From: Prevotellamassilia timonensis
GTDB taxonomy: Bacteria > Bacteroidota > Bacteroidia > Bacteroidales > Bacteroidaceae
Direction of reading: 5' to 3'
Assembly: GCF_021531665.1 (NCBI RefSeq)
Contig: NZ_JADYUH010000002.1
Span: forward strand, 1 to 64,000
Length of the DNA: 64,000 bases
Part shown: positions 36,218-46,628 of the stretch, in pieces
Numbering within the stretch: the stretch's first letter is position 1
How the letters are laid out: each line of letters begins with the position of its first letter
Translations under genes and position numbers: made by a program
Notes under the pieces: model-generated
Told to the model about the DNA's origin: nothing
Seen by the model: only the letters and a program-made list of their open reading frames with translations
Database searches by the model: none

Positions 36218-37303
36218 ATGTTTAACTTCTCAACCATATCAACTTGGTTGCACGGTTTCCTCACCAACACCTGCGGCTTTGCGGAATGGGGCGCCATCCT
36301 CACCGAAAGCATTCTCGTGGCGTTGGTCATCATCACACTCTATGCCGTGTTTGCCATCGCACTCATCTACATGGAACGCAAGGTGTGTGCATTCTTCCAA
36401 TGCCGCCTCGGTCCGATGCGTGTTGGAAAGTGGGGCTTGCTCCAAGTCTTCAGTGACGTGTTCAAGATGCTCACCAAGGAAATCATCACGATGCGTCAGA
36501 CGGACCTTTTCCTCCACAATTTGGCTCCGTTCCTTGTGGTGACCGCCTCCATGGTGACCTTCGCCTGTCTGCCTTGGAACCAGGGCGCCCACATCATCGA
36601 TTTCAACATCGGTGTGTTCTTCTTCCTGGCTGTTTCCTCCATCGGCGTGGTGGGCATCCTGCTTGCCGGCTGGAGTAGCAACAACAAGTATTCTCTCATC
36701 GGTGCCATGCGAAGCGGCGCACAAATCATCAGCTACGAACTCTCCATCGGACTGACCATGCTCGCCATGATTTGCCTCACGGGCACCATGTCCTTCAGTG
36801 AAATCTGCACCGACCAGTATGTCAACGGTTGGAACATCGTGCGCGGACACATTCCCGCCGTGATTGCCTTCCTCATCTATCTCGTGGCAGGCAATGCGGA
36901 ATGTAACCGTGGTCCCTTCGACCTTCCGGAATCTGAAAGCGAATTGACCGCAGGCTATCACACCGAGTATTCCGGTATGCACTTCGGCTACTACTACCTC
37001 GCCGAGTATCTGAACCTGTTCATCTGCGCCGGCATGGCTTCGACCATGTTCCTCGGCGGGTGGGCACCGTTGCAAATCACGGGTCTTGACGGTTTCAACC
37101 ACGTCATGGACTTCATCCCCGGTGCAGTTTGGTTCGTGGGCAAGACCTTCTTCGTGGTCTTCCTGCTGATGTGGCTTCGCTGGACCTTCCCCCGCTTGCG
37201 AATCGACCAGATTCTGAGCCTGGAGTGGAAATATCTCGTGCCCTTCACAATGGTGAACCTCGTGCTCATGGCTGTTTGCGTGGCAATGGGCTGGACCTTA
37301 TAA
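36218..37303 (+). CDS. nuoH: NADH-quinone oxidoreductase subunit H
   Basis: The 361-residue membrane protein has about eight helices and the NuoH loop YMERKVCAFFQCRLGPMRVG plus GNAECNRGPFDLPESESELTAGYHTEY, the highly conserved quinone-site loop. It links the peripheral arm to the proton-pumping subunits. It lies 87 bp after nuoCD; the gap contains no recognised signal. The length is slightly above E. coli NuoH (325). Confidence 0.97.
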   Translation: MFNFSTISTWLHGFLTNTCGFAEWGAILTESILVALVIITLYAVFAIALIYMERKVCAFFQCRLGPMRVGKWGLLQVFSDVFKMLTKEIITMRQTDLFLHNLAPFLVVTASMVTFACLPWNQGAHIIDFNIGVFFFLAVSSIGVVGILLAGWSSNNKYSLIGAMRSGAQIISYELSIGLTMLAMICLTGTMSFSEICTDQYVNGWNIVRGHIPAVIAFLIYLVAGNAECNRGPFDLPESESELTAGYHTEYSGMHFGYYYLAEYLNLFICAGMASTMFLGGWAPLQITGLDGFNHVMDFIPGAVWFVGKTFFVVFLLMWLRWTFPRLRIDQILSLEWKYLVPFTMVNLVLMAVCVAMGWTL

Positions 37304-37426
37304 TATATTATATGTGTAGGAGACGGCTCGTCGGCTGACGCACATTCGTACCGGCAGACTCCGCACTCCCTCCGGACAGTTTCAGGGAAAAAACTTGGAA
37401 AAGTCCGACAAACCCAACAAAAACAC

Positions 37427-37894
37427 ATGGAAGAAAAAAGTTATATCGGCGGAATTGCCTCGGCACTGAAAAGTTTGGGCACCGGTCTCAAAACCACCAT
37501 GCGCGAATTTTTCACGCCGAAAATCACCGAGCAATATCCTGAGAACCGTGCCACCAACACCATGTTCGAACGCTTCAGAGGCAGTCTCAGCATGCCCCAC
37601 AACGAAGCCAACGAGCACAAGTGCATCGGTTGCGGCCTCTGCCAGATGGCATGTCCCAACGGTTCCATCAAGGTGACAAGCGAATTTTATGAAACCGAAG
37701 ACGGCAAGAAAAAGAAGCGTCTCGTCAAGTATGAGTATGACCTCGGCTCTTGCATGTTCTGCCAACTCTGCACCCAAGCCTGTCCCCACGGTGCCATCGC
37801 CTTCAACCAAAGTTATGAGAACGCAGTCTTTGACCGTTCCAAGTTGGTTCAGGTGCTCAACCGTGAAGGCTCCAAGGTGGAAGAGAAAAAGTGA
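37427..37894 (+). CDS. nuoI: NADH-quinone oxidoreductase subunit I
   Basis: The 155-residue protein has two 4Fe-4S ferredoxin motifs, CIGCGLCQMACPNGSI (about residue 66) and CMFCQLCTQACPHGAI (about 110), which hold clusters N6a and N6b and pass electrons to NuoB. It is the sole ferredoxin-type subunit here because NuoE, F and G are not encoded in the operon. It begins 123 bp after nuoH. Confidence 0.97.
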   Translation: MEEKSYIGGIASALKSLGTGLKTTMREFFTPKITEQYPENRATNTMFERFRGSLSMPHNEANEHKCIGCGLCQMACPNGSIKVTSEFYETEDGKKKKRLVKYEYDLGSCMFCQLCTQACPHGAIAFNQSYENAVFDRSKLVQVLNREGSKVEEKK

Positions 37895-37989
37895 CACTTT
37901 GATTTGAGAGGCGTTCCCTCCACCGCAGAACCGGAACTCCTCCGCAGAAAAAGCCCTTGAAAGGGCACAACCCACAACAAATTCATTCA

Positions 37990-38511
37990 ATGGACTCACA
38001 AAACATCATGTTCGTCATTTTGGCAGTGCTGATTGTCTTGTCGTCGTTGGCGACGGTCATGACCAAGAGCATCGTTCGTGCTGCCACCTATCTGCTCTTC
38101 GTGCTTCTCGGCACGGCGGGGCTGTATTTCTTGATGGGCTTCACCTTCTTGGGAGCAGTGCAGGTCATGGTGTATGCCGGCGGCATCATCGTGCTCTACG
38201 TGTTCTCCATCCTGCTGACTGAAGGAGCCAAGGACGAAACGTTCAAGCGCAAAGCGAAGGACGCTTCGTGGGGTCTCCTGCTCAGCCTTGTTGGTTTCGG
38301 AGCCTTCATCACCATCGTTCTCACCCAGAAGTTCAAGGCCCAGGTGCTCACCGCTCCCGTGGAATCCACCAATGCCGTGACCTCCATTCGCTCTATCGGC
38401 GACCACATGCTCTCCACCGGAGAAGGAGGCTATCTTCTGCCCTTCGAAGCAGTCAGCATCCTCCTGCTCGCCTGCATCGTCGGTGCTTTGATCATCGCAC
38501 GCAAACGTTAA
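37990..38511 (+). CDS. nuoJ: NADH-quinone oxidoreductase subunit J
   Basis: The 173-residue membrane protein has five helices, including ATYLLFVLLGTAGLYFLMG and QVMVYAGGIIVLYVFSILL, the latter carrying the conserved third-helix pattern of NuoJ. The ATG at 37990 is preferred; an earlier in-frame ATG would add 11 hydrophilic residues. It is a membrane-arm subunit next to NuoA and NuoK. Confidence 0.95.
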   Translation: MDSQNIMFVILAVLIVLSSLATVMTKSIVRAATYLLFVLLGTAGLYFLMGFTFLGAVQVMVYAGGIIVLYVFSILLTEGAKDETFKRKAKDASWGLLLSLVGFGAFITIVLTQKFKAQVLTAPVESTNAVTSIRSIGDHMLSTGEGGYLLPFEAVSILLLACIVGALIIARKR

Positions 38512-38535
38512 ACCCCTCAAAACCACAAACAAACT

Positions 38536-38844
38536 ATGATTCATCTGGAATATATGCTCATCATTTCAGCAGTCATGATGTTCGCAGGGGTTTTTGGTTT
38601 CCTGACCCGCAAAAGCACCCTCGCCATCCTGCTCTCCGTCGAGCTCATGCTGAACGCAACCGACCTCAACTTCGCAGTGTTCAACCGAATGCTCTATCCT
38701 GACGGCTACGAAGGCTACTTCTTCGCGCTCTTCAGCATCGCCATCTCCGCGGCAGAAAGCGCCATCGCCATCGCCATCATGATAAACATCTACAGAATGC
38801 TCAAGAACATTCAGGTCGATGAACTTGAAAAAATGAAGTGGTAA
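38536..38844 (+). CDS. nuoK: NADH-quinone oxidoreductase subunit K
   Basis: The 102-residue protein has three helices with the MrpC-like pattern LLSVELMLNATDLNFAVF, which includes the conserved helix Glu in VELM, and AAESAIAIAIMINIYR carrying the second buried Glu. It is an antiporter-like membrane subunit of complex I. It lies 24 bp after nuoJ and 18 bp before nuoL. Family length is about 100. Confidence 0.97.
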   Translation: MIHLEYMLIISAVMMFAGVFGFLTRKSTLAILLSVELMLNATDLNFAVFNRMLYPDGYEGYFFALFSIAISAAESAIAIAIMINIYRMLKNIQVDELEKMKW

Positions 38845-38862
38845 AACAGTAAAACACTACGA

Positions 38863-40773
<1,911 letters not shown>

Positions 40774-40807
40774 AATTGATTGGTTAATCCCAAAACATAC
40801 ATCCAAC

Positions 40808-42310
40808 ATGAATTTCCTTTCATTATTCGTACTCATCCCCCTTGTCATGCTGCTCGGTCTTTGGCTGGCACGTGACATCAAGGGAGTGCGCGCCGTCATG
40901 GTGACCGGAAGCAGTGCCCTGCTCGTCTTGGCAGCCTATCTCACCATCACCTTCCTCGGCGACCGCGCAGCAGGACAAACCGGAGAGTTCCTCTACACAG
41001 CCTCCTTCTCCTGGTTTGAACCGCTCCACATCAAATACTCTGTCGGAGTCGATGGCATCAGCGTCGCCATGTTGCTGCTCTCTGCCGTCATCGTCTTCAC
41101 CGGCACCTTCGCCTCCTGGCAACTCAAACCGCTCACCAAAGAATATTTCCTCTGGTTCACCCTCCTGAGCCTCGGCGTCTTCGGCTTCTTCATCAGCGTG
41201 GACATGTTCGCTATGTTCATGTTCTATGAAATCGCCCTCATCCCGATGTATCTCCTCATCGGCGTTTGGGGAAGCGGAAAGAAAGAATATGCCGCCATGA
41301 AACTGACCCTCATGCTCATGGGCGGTTCTGCCTTCCTCATGTGCGGAATCTTCGGCATCTTCTACGGAGCCGGAGGACAGACCATGAACCTCTATGAAAT
41401 CGCCAACCAACTCGGAGGAGCACACGCCATCCCCGTGGCGCAGCAGTACATCTGGTTCCCGCTGACCTTCATCGGCTTCGGTGTCCTCGGTGCACTCTTC
41501 CCCTTCCACACTTGGAGCCCCGACGGTCACGCTTCCGCCCCGACTGCAGTGTCCATGCTCCACGCCGGCGTGCTCATGAAACTCGGAGGCTACGGCTGCT
41601 TCCGCATCGCCATGTACCTCATGCCCGAAGCCGCAAACGAACTGTCGTGGATTTTCCTCATCCTCACCGGCATCTCCGTGGTCTATGGTGCTTTCTCCGC
41701 CTGCGTTCAGACAGACCTTAAATACATCAACGCCTACAGTTCCGTGTCCCACTGCGGCCTCGTGCTCTTCGCCATCTTGATGATTAATCAGACCGCCTGC
41801 ACAGGTGCGGTGCTTCAGATGTTGAGCCACGGCTTGATGACTGCCCTCTTCTTTGCTTTGATTGGTATGATTTACGGTCGCACCCACACTCGCGACATCC
41901 GCGAACTGAACGGTCTGATGCGCATCATGCCCTTCCTCTCCGTGGGCTACATCATCGCCGGTCTTGCGAACCTCGGTCTCCCCGGCTTCTCCGGTTTCAT
42001 TGCTGAAATGACCATCTTCGTCGGTTCCTTCCAAAACGCAGACACCTTCCACCGTGTGCTCACCATCGCAGCCTGCTGCTCCATCGTCATCACCGCTGTC
42101 TATATCCTTCGCGTCGTCGGCAAGATTCTCTATGGCACTTGCACCAACGAGCATCACCTCAAACTGACCGACGCCACTTGGGACGAACGCTTCGCCGTCA
42201 TCTGCCTCATTCTCTGCGTGGCAGCACTCGGCATGGCACCGCTCTGGGTGAGCGACATGATTAACGACGGCGTTCTGCCTATTGTCAACCACATTCACGC
42301 AGCTTTATAA
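40808..42310 (+). CDS. nuoM: NADH-quinone oxidoreductase subunit M
   Basis: The 500-residue antiporter-like subunit has about 14 helices. Signature parts are MFMFYEIALIPMYLLIGVWG (conserved Glu), GVLGALFPFHTWSPDGHASAP-type and SMLHAGVLMKLGGYGCFRI, followed by the ISVVYGAFSACVQTDLKYINAYSSVSH region. It starts 34 bp after nuoL and ends 6 bp before nuoN. It forms one proton channel of the membrane arm. Confidence 0.97.
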   Translation: MNFLSLFVLIPLVMLLGLWLARDIKGVRAVMVTGSSALLVLAAYLTITFLGDRAAGQTGEFLYTASFSWFEPLHIKYSVGVDGISVAMLLLSAVIVFTGTFASWQLKPLTKEYFLWFTLLSLGVFGFFISVDMFAMFMFYEIALIPMYLLIGVWGSGKKEYAAMKLTLMLMGGSAFLMCGIFGIFYGAGGQTMNLYEIANQLGGAHAIPVAQQYIWFPLTFIGFGVLGALFPFHTWSPDGHASAPTAVSMLHAGVLMKLGGYGCFRIAMYLMPEAANELSWIFLILTGISVVYGAFSACVQTDLKYINAYSSVSHCGLVLFAILMINQTACTGAVLQMLSHGLMTALFFALIGMIYGRTHTRDIRELNGLMRIMPFLSVGYIIAGLANLGLPGFSGFIAEMTIFVGSFQNADTFHRVLTIAACCSIVITAVYILRVVGKILYGTCTNEHHLKLTDATWDERFAVICLILCVAALGMAPLWVSDMINDGVLPIVNHIHAAL

Positions 42311-42316
42311 TATAAT

Positions 42317-43768
42317 ATGGACTACTCACAATTTCTTCTCATGCACGAAGAGCTCTCGCTGCTGGCAGTCATCCTCATCCTGTTTGTGGCAGACCTCTTT
42401 CTATGTCCCGACAAGAAAAGCGGAAAGGGCATCTACAACACCTGCCTCCCCGTCGTCCTTCTCGGCATTCACACCGCGCTCAACCTGCTGCCCTGCTCCT
42501 GTGCCAACGCCACTGAAGCATTCGGCGGGATGTATCAATACACGCCCATGATGACTATCGTGAAGAGCGTCCTCAGCATCGGAACTCTCATTGTCTTCCT
42601 CATGGCGCACAAATGGCTCTCACGCCCGGAAAACCTCGTGAAGCAAGGCGAGTTCTACCTCCTTTCGCTTTTCACACTCCTCGGAATGTATTTCATGATT
42701 GGGTCCGGTCACTTCCTCATGTTCTTCATCGGACTGGAACTGGCATCCGTCCCCATGACTGCCCTCATCGCCTTCGACAAAACGAAACACGAAAGCGCAG
42801 AAGCCGGAGCGAAGTTCATTCTCCTCGCACTCTTCAGCAGTGCCCTCCTGCTCTATGGCATCTCCCTCATCTACGGTGCCACAGGCTCGCTCTACTTCGA
42901 TGAGATTAGCGTGCTCCTCGACGGCTCTGCCTTCTCCATCTTCGGACTCGTGCTCTTCATCACAGGCATGGGCTTCAAGATTTCCCTCGTCCCCTTCCAC
43001 CTTTGGACGGCAGACACCTACGAAGGCGCACCGACCTCCGTCACCGCCTTCCTCAGTGTGATTTCAAAGGGCGCAGCAGCCTTCGTGCTCCTCACCGTCT
43101 TCATCAAAGCGTTCTGTGCAAGTGACCTCATGTACAGTTGGAACACCGGACTCTATTGGATTATCGTTGCCTCCATCACCGTTGCCAACCTCTTCGCCAT
43201 CCGCCAGAACAACTTGAAACGCTTCATGGCGTTCTCTGCCATCTCTCAGGCGGGCTATCTCGTCCTTGCCCTCATGGACGGCACGGCACAGGGCATGACC
43301 GCTCTTGTCTTCTATCTCTTGGTCTATATGGTCAGCAACCTCGGTGCTTTCGCCGTTATGACCTCCGTGGAAGAAAACAGCGGAAAGATTCTCATCAGCG
43401 ACTACGACGGACTCTACGCCACCAACCCGAAACTCGCCTTCCTCATGACGCTTTGCCTCTTCTCTCTCGCAGGCATCCCGCCCTTCGCAGGATTCTTCTC
43501 GAAGTTCTTCGTCTTCATGGCAGCATTCAAGGCGGGCTATCCGCTCCTCGTCTTCATCGCCTTGGCAAACACCGTCATCTCGCTCTACTACTATCTGCTC
43601 ATCGTCAAGGCAATGTACATCAAACAACCTGCAGGAGAAGCCATTCCGACTTTCCGTTCTGACAACTACACCCGACTCGCACTCGCGCTCTGCATCCTCG
43701 GCGTGATTGTCCTCGGTCTCGGCGGCGTCTTCTACAACTACATTGACCTCTTCAGCTACGGTGTCTAA
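42317..43768 (+). CDS. nuoN: NADH-quinone oxidoreductase subunit N
   Basis: The 483-residue antiporter-like subunit shows [19 protein letters not shown] (conserved Glu), [39 protein letters not shown] and [20 protein letters not shown], all typical of NuoN. It is the last gene of the operon A-B-CD-H-I-J-K-L-M-N and is followed by a strong terminator. The absence of nuoE, F and G means the NADH-oxidising module is missing here, so the electron donor may be ferredoxin, flavodoxin or another protein (inference). Confidence 0.97.
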   Translation: MDYSQFLLMHEELSLLAVILILFVADLFLCPDKKSGKGIYNTCLPVVLLGIHTALNLLPCSCANATEAFGGMYQYTPMMTIVKSVLSIGTLIVFLMAHKWLSRPENLVKQGEFYLLSLFTLLGMYFMIGSGHFLMFFIGLELASVPMTALIAFDKTKHESAEAGAKFILLALFSSALLLYGISLIYGATGSLYFDEISVLLDGSAFSIFGLVLFITGMGFKISLVPFHLWTADTYEGAPTSVTAFLSVISKGAAAFVLLTVFIKAFCASDLMYSWNTGLYWIIVASITVANLFAIRQNNLKRFMAFSAISQAGYLVLALMDGTAQGMTALVFYLLVYMVSNLGAFAVMTSVEENSGKILISDYDGLYATNPKLAFLMTLCLFSLAGIPPFAGFFSKFFVFMAAFKAGYPLLVFIALANTVISLYYYLLIVKAMYIKQPAGEAIPTFRSDNYTRLALALCILGVIVLGLGGVFYNYIDLFSYGV

Positions 43769-43794
43769 CTTTTAGCACCGCATCCTTTTTCAAG

Positions 43795-43832
43795 AAGTCC
43801 GGAAATCTCTCAGGTTTCCGGACTTCGATTTT
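43795..43832 (+). terminator. Intrinsic terminator of the nuo operon
   Basis: AAGTCCGGAAA (43795-43805) pairs perfectly with TTTCCGGACTT (43815-43825) around a 9 nt loop and is followed by a T-rich stretch, 27 bp after nuoN. Confidence 0.85.
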
Positions 43833-43890
43833 CTCCGCTCACCTTTAATGAGGCTGCGACGCGCCGCGCGTTTTCAACTTAGAACACCAT

Positions 43891-44148
43891 AGGGGTGTTC
43901 TATAAATTATGGGATAAGGAACGTTCAAAAGAAAGTGCTTACGTTTTGGTCGCTTTTCGTTTCTTAGTGCGCCCTTTTGTAAGTTTCGTCAGTCACATAG
44001 CCCGCTATGCTCCTTCCTCAACTGACAAAAGTTCATCTCTAAGAAATCAAAAATCAACTCAACCTAATTTTTAGAACACCCCTCCACTGACAAAAGTTCA
44101 TCTCTAAGAAATCAAAAATCAGCTCAACCTAATTTTTAGAACACCCCT
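43891..44148. mobile_element. MITE-like element, copy 1, with duplicated right end
   Basis: The element begins AGGGGTGTTCTATAAATT and ends AATTTTTAGAACACCCCT (44083), inverted versions of one another. Internally it has CAAAAGAAAGTGCTTACGTT, CGTTTCTTAGTGCGCCCTTT and GTCACATAGCCCGCTATGCT. The last 65 bp, from CACTGACAAAAGTTCATCTC to the end, are repeated in tandem (44084-44148). There is no gene. It matches the inverted copy at 46384-46588. Confidence 0.85.
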
Positions 44149-44484
44149 ATACGTTTTTCAAGGCTACATACATTTCTTACAAATCCTACACAAAACAAAC
44201 TTAAAGTTTGAAAATCAGAGGGGTTAGGTGTGTAGGGTTTGGTCGCAAAATCCTACATGGAACCCTACATTGTGTAGGATTGCGCGCCGGACAGTGTAGG
44301 GTTCGCGGCGCACAAAGTTGTACATGTAGGGTTGGGCGCAAAACGCAAAAATCGCCGTTTTCATCGTACTTTTCGGCTCATCGGGTGTAAAAACGCAAAA
44401 AACGCCGTTTTCATCGTACATTTTTGCTCTTCGAGGGAACCTCGCTGAGAAAAGTTTTGCCTACCCGGCACGCAGTTTTACTTA

Positions 44485-44652
44485 GGGGAAGGCTAAGAAA
44501 AATTAGGGGAAGGCTAAGAAAAATTTGAGGAAGGGAAAGAAAAATTTGAGGAAGGGAAAGAAAAATTTGAAGAAGGCAAAGAAAAATTTGAGGAAGGGAA
44601 AGAAAAATTTGAGGAAGGGAAAGAAAAATTTGAAGAAGGCAAATTTTAACCG
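44485..44652 (+). repeat. 21 bp tandem array, eight units
   Basis: Units start at 44485, 44506, 44527, 44548, 44569, 44590, 44611 and 44632. The common unit is GAGGAAGGGAAAGAAAAATT plus T; the first two have GGGGAAGGCTAAG instead. Because 21 is divisible by three, the array forms an open frame encoding Lys-rich heptads, but this looks incidental. Confidence 0.95.
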
Positions 44653-44806
44653 GGTGCGCTCCCAGTTTTTCTTAGGTGCGCTCCTAGTTTTACTTAGGTG
44701 CGCTCCTAGTTTTTCTTAGGTGCGCTCCTAGTTTTTCTTAGGTGCGCTCCTAATTTTTCTTAGGTGCGCTCCTAATTTTTCTTAGGTACGCTCCTAGCAA
44801 GCAATG
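44653..44806 (+). repeat. 22 bp tandem array, seven units
   Basis: Units start at 44653, 44675, 44697, 44719, 44741, 44763 and 44785, consensus GGTGCGCTCCTAGTTTTTCT plus TA. Variation is confined to a few positions (CTAA for CTAG, GGTACG for GGTGCG). Confidence 0.95.
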
Positions 44807-45212
44807 TTTCTCCATTAATGCCCATTAATTGTCTCATTAAATGTCTCATTAATTTCTGAACATTTCGCGCGTTTCGTGTTCAAAACCAAAATGTTGGGGG
44901 TGTGTATAGTTGATGAGTGCTCTGTGAAAGGTTTTGTGTATAGTTTTTGAACGCTTTTGTGTAGGGTTTTGCGTTGCGTTTGTGTCGGTTTCCGTGTAGG
45001 ATTTGCGTTACGTTTATGTATAGTTTTTGAATGCTTTTGTGTAGGGTTTGTGTAGGTTCTTGTGTAGGATTTGTGTAGGGTTTGAAACATAAATCCTACA
45101 TTGCGTAACGTTTGGATAATCAGAGAAATGTATGGTTTGTGTAGGGTTTTATGTAGGGTTTGCATAGAATTTTATTTCCCCCTTATTATACGTATAGATA
45201 CACGTTTCGGAG

Positions 45213-45375
45213 ACAACGGGCAACGGTCAACAGTCAACGGTCAATAGTCAACGGGCAACAGTCAATGGTCAACAGTCAATAGTCAACAGTCAATAGTCAA
45301 CAGTCAATAGTCAACAGTCAACGGGCAACAGTCAACGGGCAACGGGCAAGGGGCAACAGTCAATAGCCAATAGTC
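45213..45375. repeat. Heptamer array (CAACAGT/CAATAGT type)
   Basis: About 23 degenerate 7 bp units (CAACAGT, CAATAGT, CAACGGT, CAACGGG) run without break. The array ends 19 bp before the 3' end of the DUF554 gene. No gene is present. Confidence 0.9.
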
Positions 45376-45393
45376 ATGCGAAACGGTGTAATC

Positions 45394-46077
45394 TCAAAAT
45401 CCGAGTAGGGCTTTGAGTGCAAAGAAAATCATGGGCATGATGAGGGCGGGTAGGAGGTTGATGGTTTTGCAGTCTTTGATGTGAAGCACACCAAGCCCGG
45501 CTGCAGCAATTAAGACACCGCCGACGAGAGATACCTCCGAGATGAGTTCCTCGGAAATGAAAGTTTTGGAAAGCAGTGCGATGCCGTAGATGCTTGCCAT
45601 CCAGGCAAACACGGCGATGGCGGTGAGCGCCACGCCGAAACCGTAGGAAGAAGCCAAGACAATCATGGTGACAAGATTGAGCGTGGCGGCTGTCATGAGG
45701 TAGGTGTTGTCATCGTAGAGCGCGCTCATCACCGGTCCCATCATTGCCAGCGTGCCGACGCAGCAAAAGAGAACGCCCGTGGTGATGCCTTCCGCCAAGT
45801 TCGATGTGGAGATGCGGCGGGTGGCGCGTTCAAGATGTTGGTCGAAGCGAAGAACGGTGCCGAGCAAACCGCCAAGGGAGAGACAGAAGATGAAGAGAAC
45901 GGGATATTGGGTCTTCTGCATGTTCTCCATCGCGACGTTCACGCCGAGCACGAGGGCGGCAAGTCCCATGGCGGTGTTCAAGACGGAGATGTATTTTTCT
46001 CGGATGCCCTTGCGAGCCATGGCTCCGATGGCACTGCCAACAATGACGGCAATGGCGTTGATGATGATTGCGTACAT
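45394..46077 (-). CDS. DUF554 membrane protein (YqgA-like)
   Basis: The 227-residue protein has about seven membrane helices. The first helix (IIINAIAVIVGSAIGAMARKG) and the internal SNLAEGITTGVLFCCVGTLAMMGPV are typical of DUF554/YqgA. These are presumed inner-membrane transport-type proteins of unknown substrate. ATG at 46077. A promoter with a perfect -33 and near-consensus -7 is predicted more than 200 bp upstream, divergent from ilvE. The heptamer array lies directly downstream. Confidence 0.85.
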   Translation of the reverse strand: MYAIIINAIAVIVGSAIGAMARKGIREKYISVLNTAMGLAALVLGVNVAMENMQKTQYPVLFIFCLSLGGLLGTVLRFDQHLERATRRISTSNLAEGITTGVLFCCVGTLAMMGPVMSALYDDNTYLMTAATLNLVTMIVLASSYGFGVALTAIAVFAWMASIYGIALLSKTFISEELISEVSLVGGVLIAAAGLGVLHIKDCKTINLLPALIMPMIFFALKALLGF

Positions 46078-46292
46078 AAGTTTCTGAAGAAGTTCTAAAT
46101 ATTAGATGGTGTCGCTTTTCGAATCAGAAGAGATGAACTTTTGTCAGTCGGGAAGAACCACAGCGAGCGGTTTGATTGGAGAGATTTAGGAATATTGAAA
46201 CGTGATTTTGTCGAATGTGCGCGCGGCATTTTTTGAAGTTGTCATGCTCCTATAATATATGGTATAAACAGCAAAGTCTCGCTTCAAGGGCG

Positions 46293-46323
46293 CGAAGTTA
46301 GTTCAAACGGGGCATAACTCAAA
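46293..46323 (-). promoter_or_regulatory. Probable promoter of the DUF554 gene
   Basis: On the minus strand TTTG (46320-46323), 19 bp, TAACTTCG (46293-46300) matches the consensus except for one base in the -7 element. It would produce a leader of about 210 nt containing a fragment (46088-46160) that resembles the MITE-like family. Confidence 0.5.
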
Positions 46324-46332
46324 AAAAATACC

Positions 46333-46340
46333 TAATTTTG
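46333..46340 (+). promoter_or_regulatory. Promoter -7 element probably serving ilvE
   Basis: TAATTTTG matches TAnnTTTG. It lies back to back with the DUF554 promoter and 289 bp before ilvE; the MITE-like copy 2 is between it and the gene. No clear -33 element. Confidence 0.5.
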
Positions 46341-46383
46341 CCACCGTTACGCCGGTGCGATGGGTTCGTGCGTGGCGGTAATG

Positions 46384-46588
46384 AGGTGTTCTAAAAAATC
46401 AGGTTGAGTTGGATTTGATTTTTTATAGTTCAACTTTTGTCAGCGGAGAAAGAAGCATAGCGCGCTGTGTGACTGATGAAACTTACAAAAGGACGCGCTA
46501 AGAAAAGAATCACTCATAAAGACTCTGCAACCAAAACGTAAGCACTTTCTTTTGAACGCTCCTTATTCCTTATTTATAGAATACCCCT
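46384..46588. mobile_element. MITE-like element, copy 2 (inverted relative to copy 1)
   Basis: The 205 bp element begins AGGTGTTCTAAAAAATCAGG and ends TTATTTATAGAATACCCCT. It carries TTTTGTCAGCGGAGAAAGAA, CATAGCGCGCTGTGTGACTG and AACGTAAGCACTTTCTTTTG, the reverse complement of copy 1 features. It sits in the 5' leader of ilvE. Confidence 0.85.
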
Positions 46589-46628
46589 AAAGTGAATCAA
46601 CCTCACAAAAACAAAACATAACGAAGTC

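Larger units (their letters stand above)
44148..45197 (+). repeat. Composite non-coding repeat element, copy 3
   Basis: This full copy, about 1050 bp, begins directly at the MITE-like end with CTATACGTTTTTCAAGG and ends TTATACGTATAG. Order: TGTAGGGTT block (including CCCTACATTGTGTAGG hairpin), two CGCAAAAATCGCCGTTTTCA-type repeats (44340-44420), TTTTGCCTACCCGGCACGCA, 21 bp array, 22 bp array, a conserved AT-rich block with ATTAATGCCCATTAAT and CATTTCGCGCGTTTCGTGTT (44810-44882), and a second TGTAGGGTT block. It is the inverted counterpart of the element at 22687-23558. Confidence 0.88.

Noticed and set aside
44525-44719. Lys-rich repeat protein encoded by the 21 bp array
   Set aside because: The frame stays open only because 21 is a multiple of three; it runs into the 22 bp array, has no promoter or start context, and the reverse-oriented copy shows no matching conserved frame.
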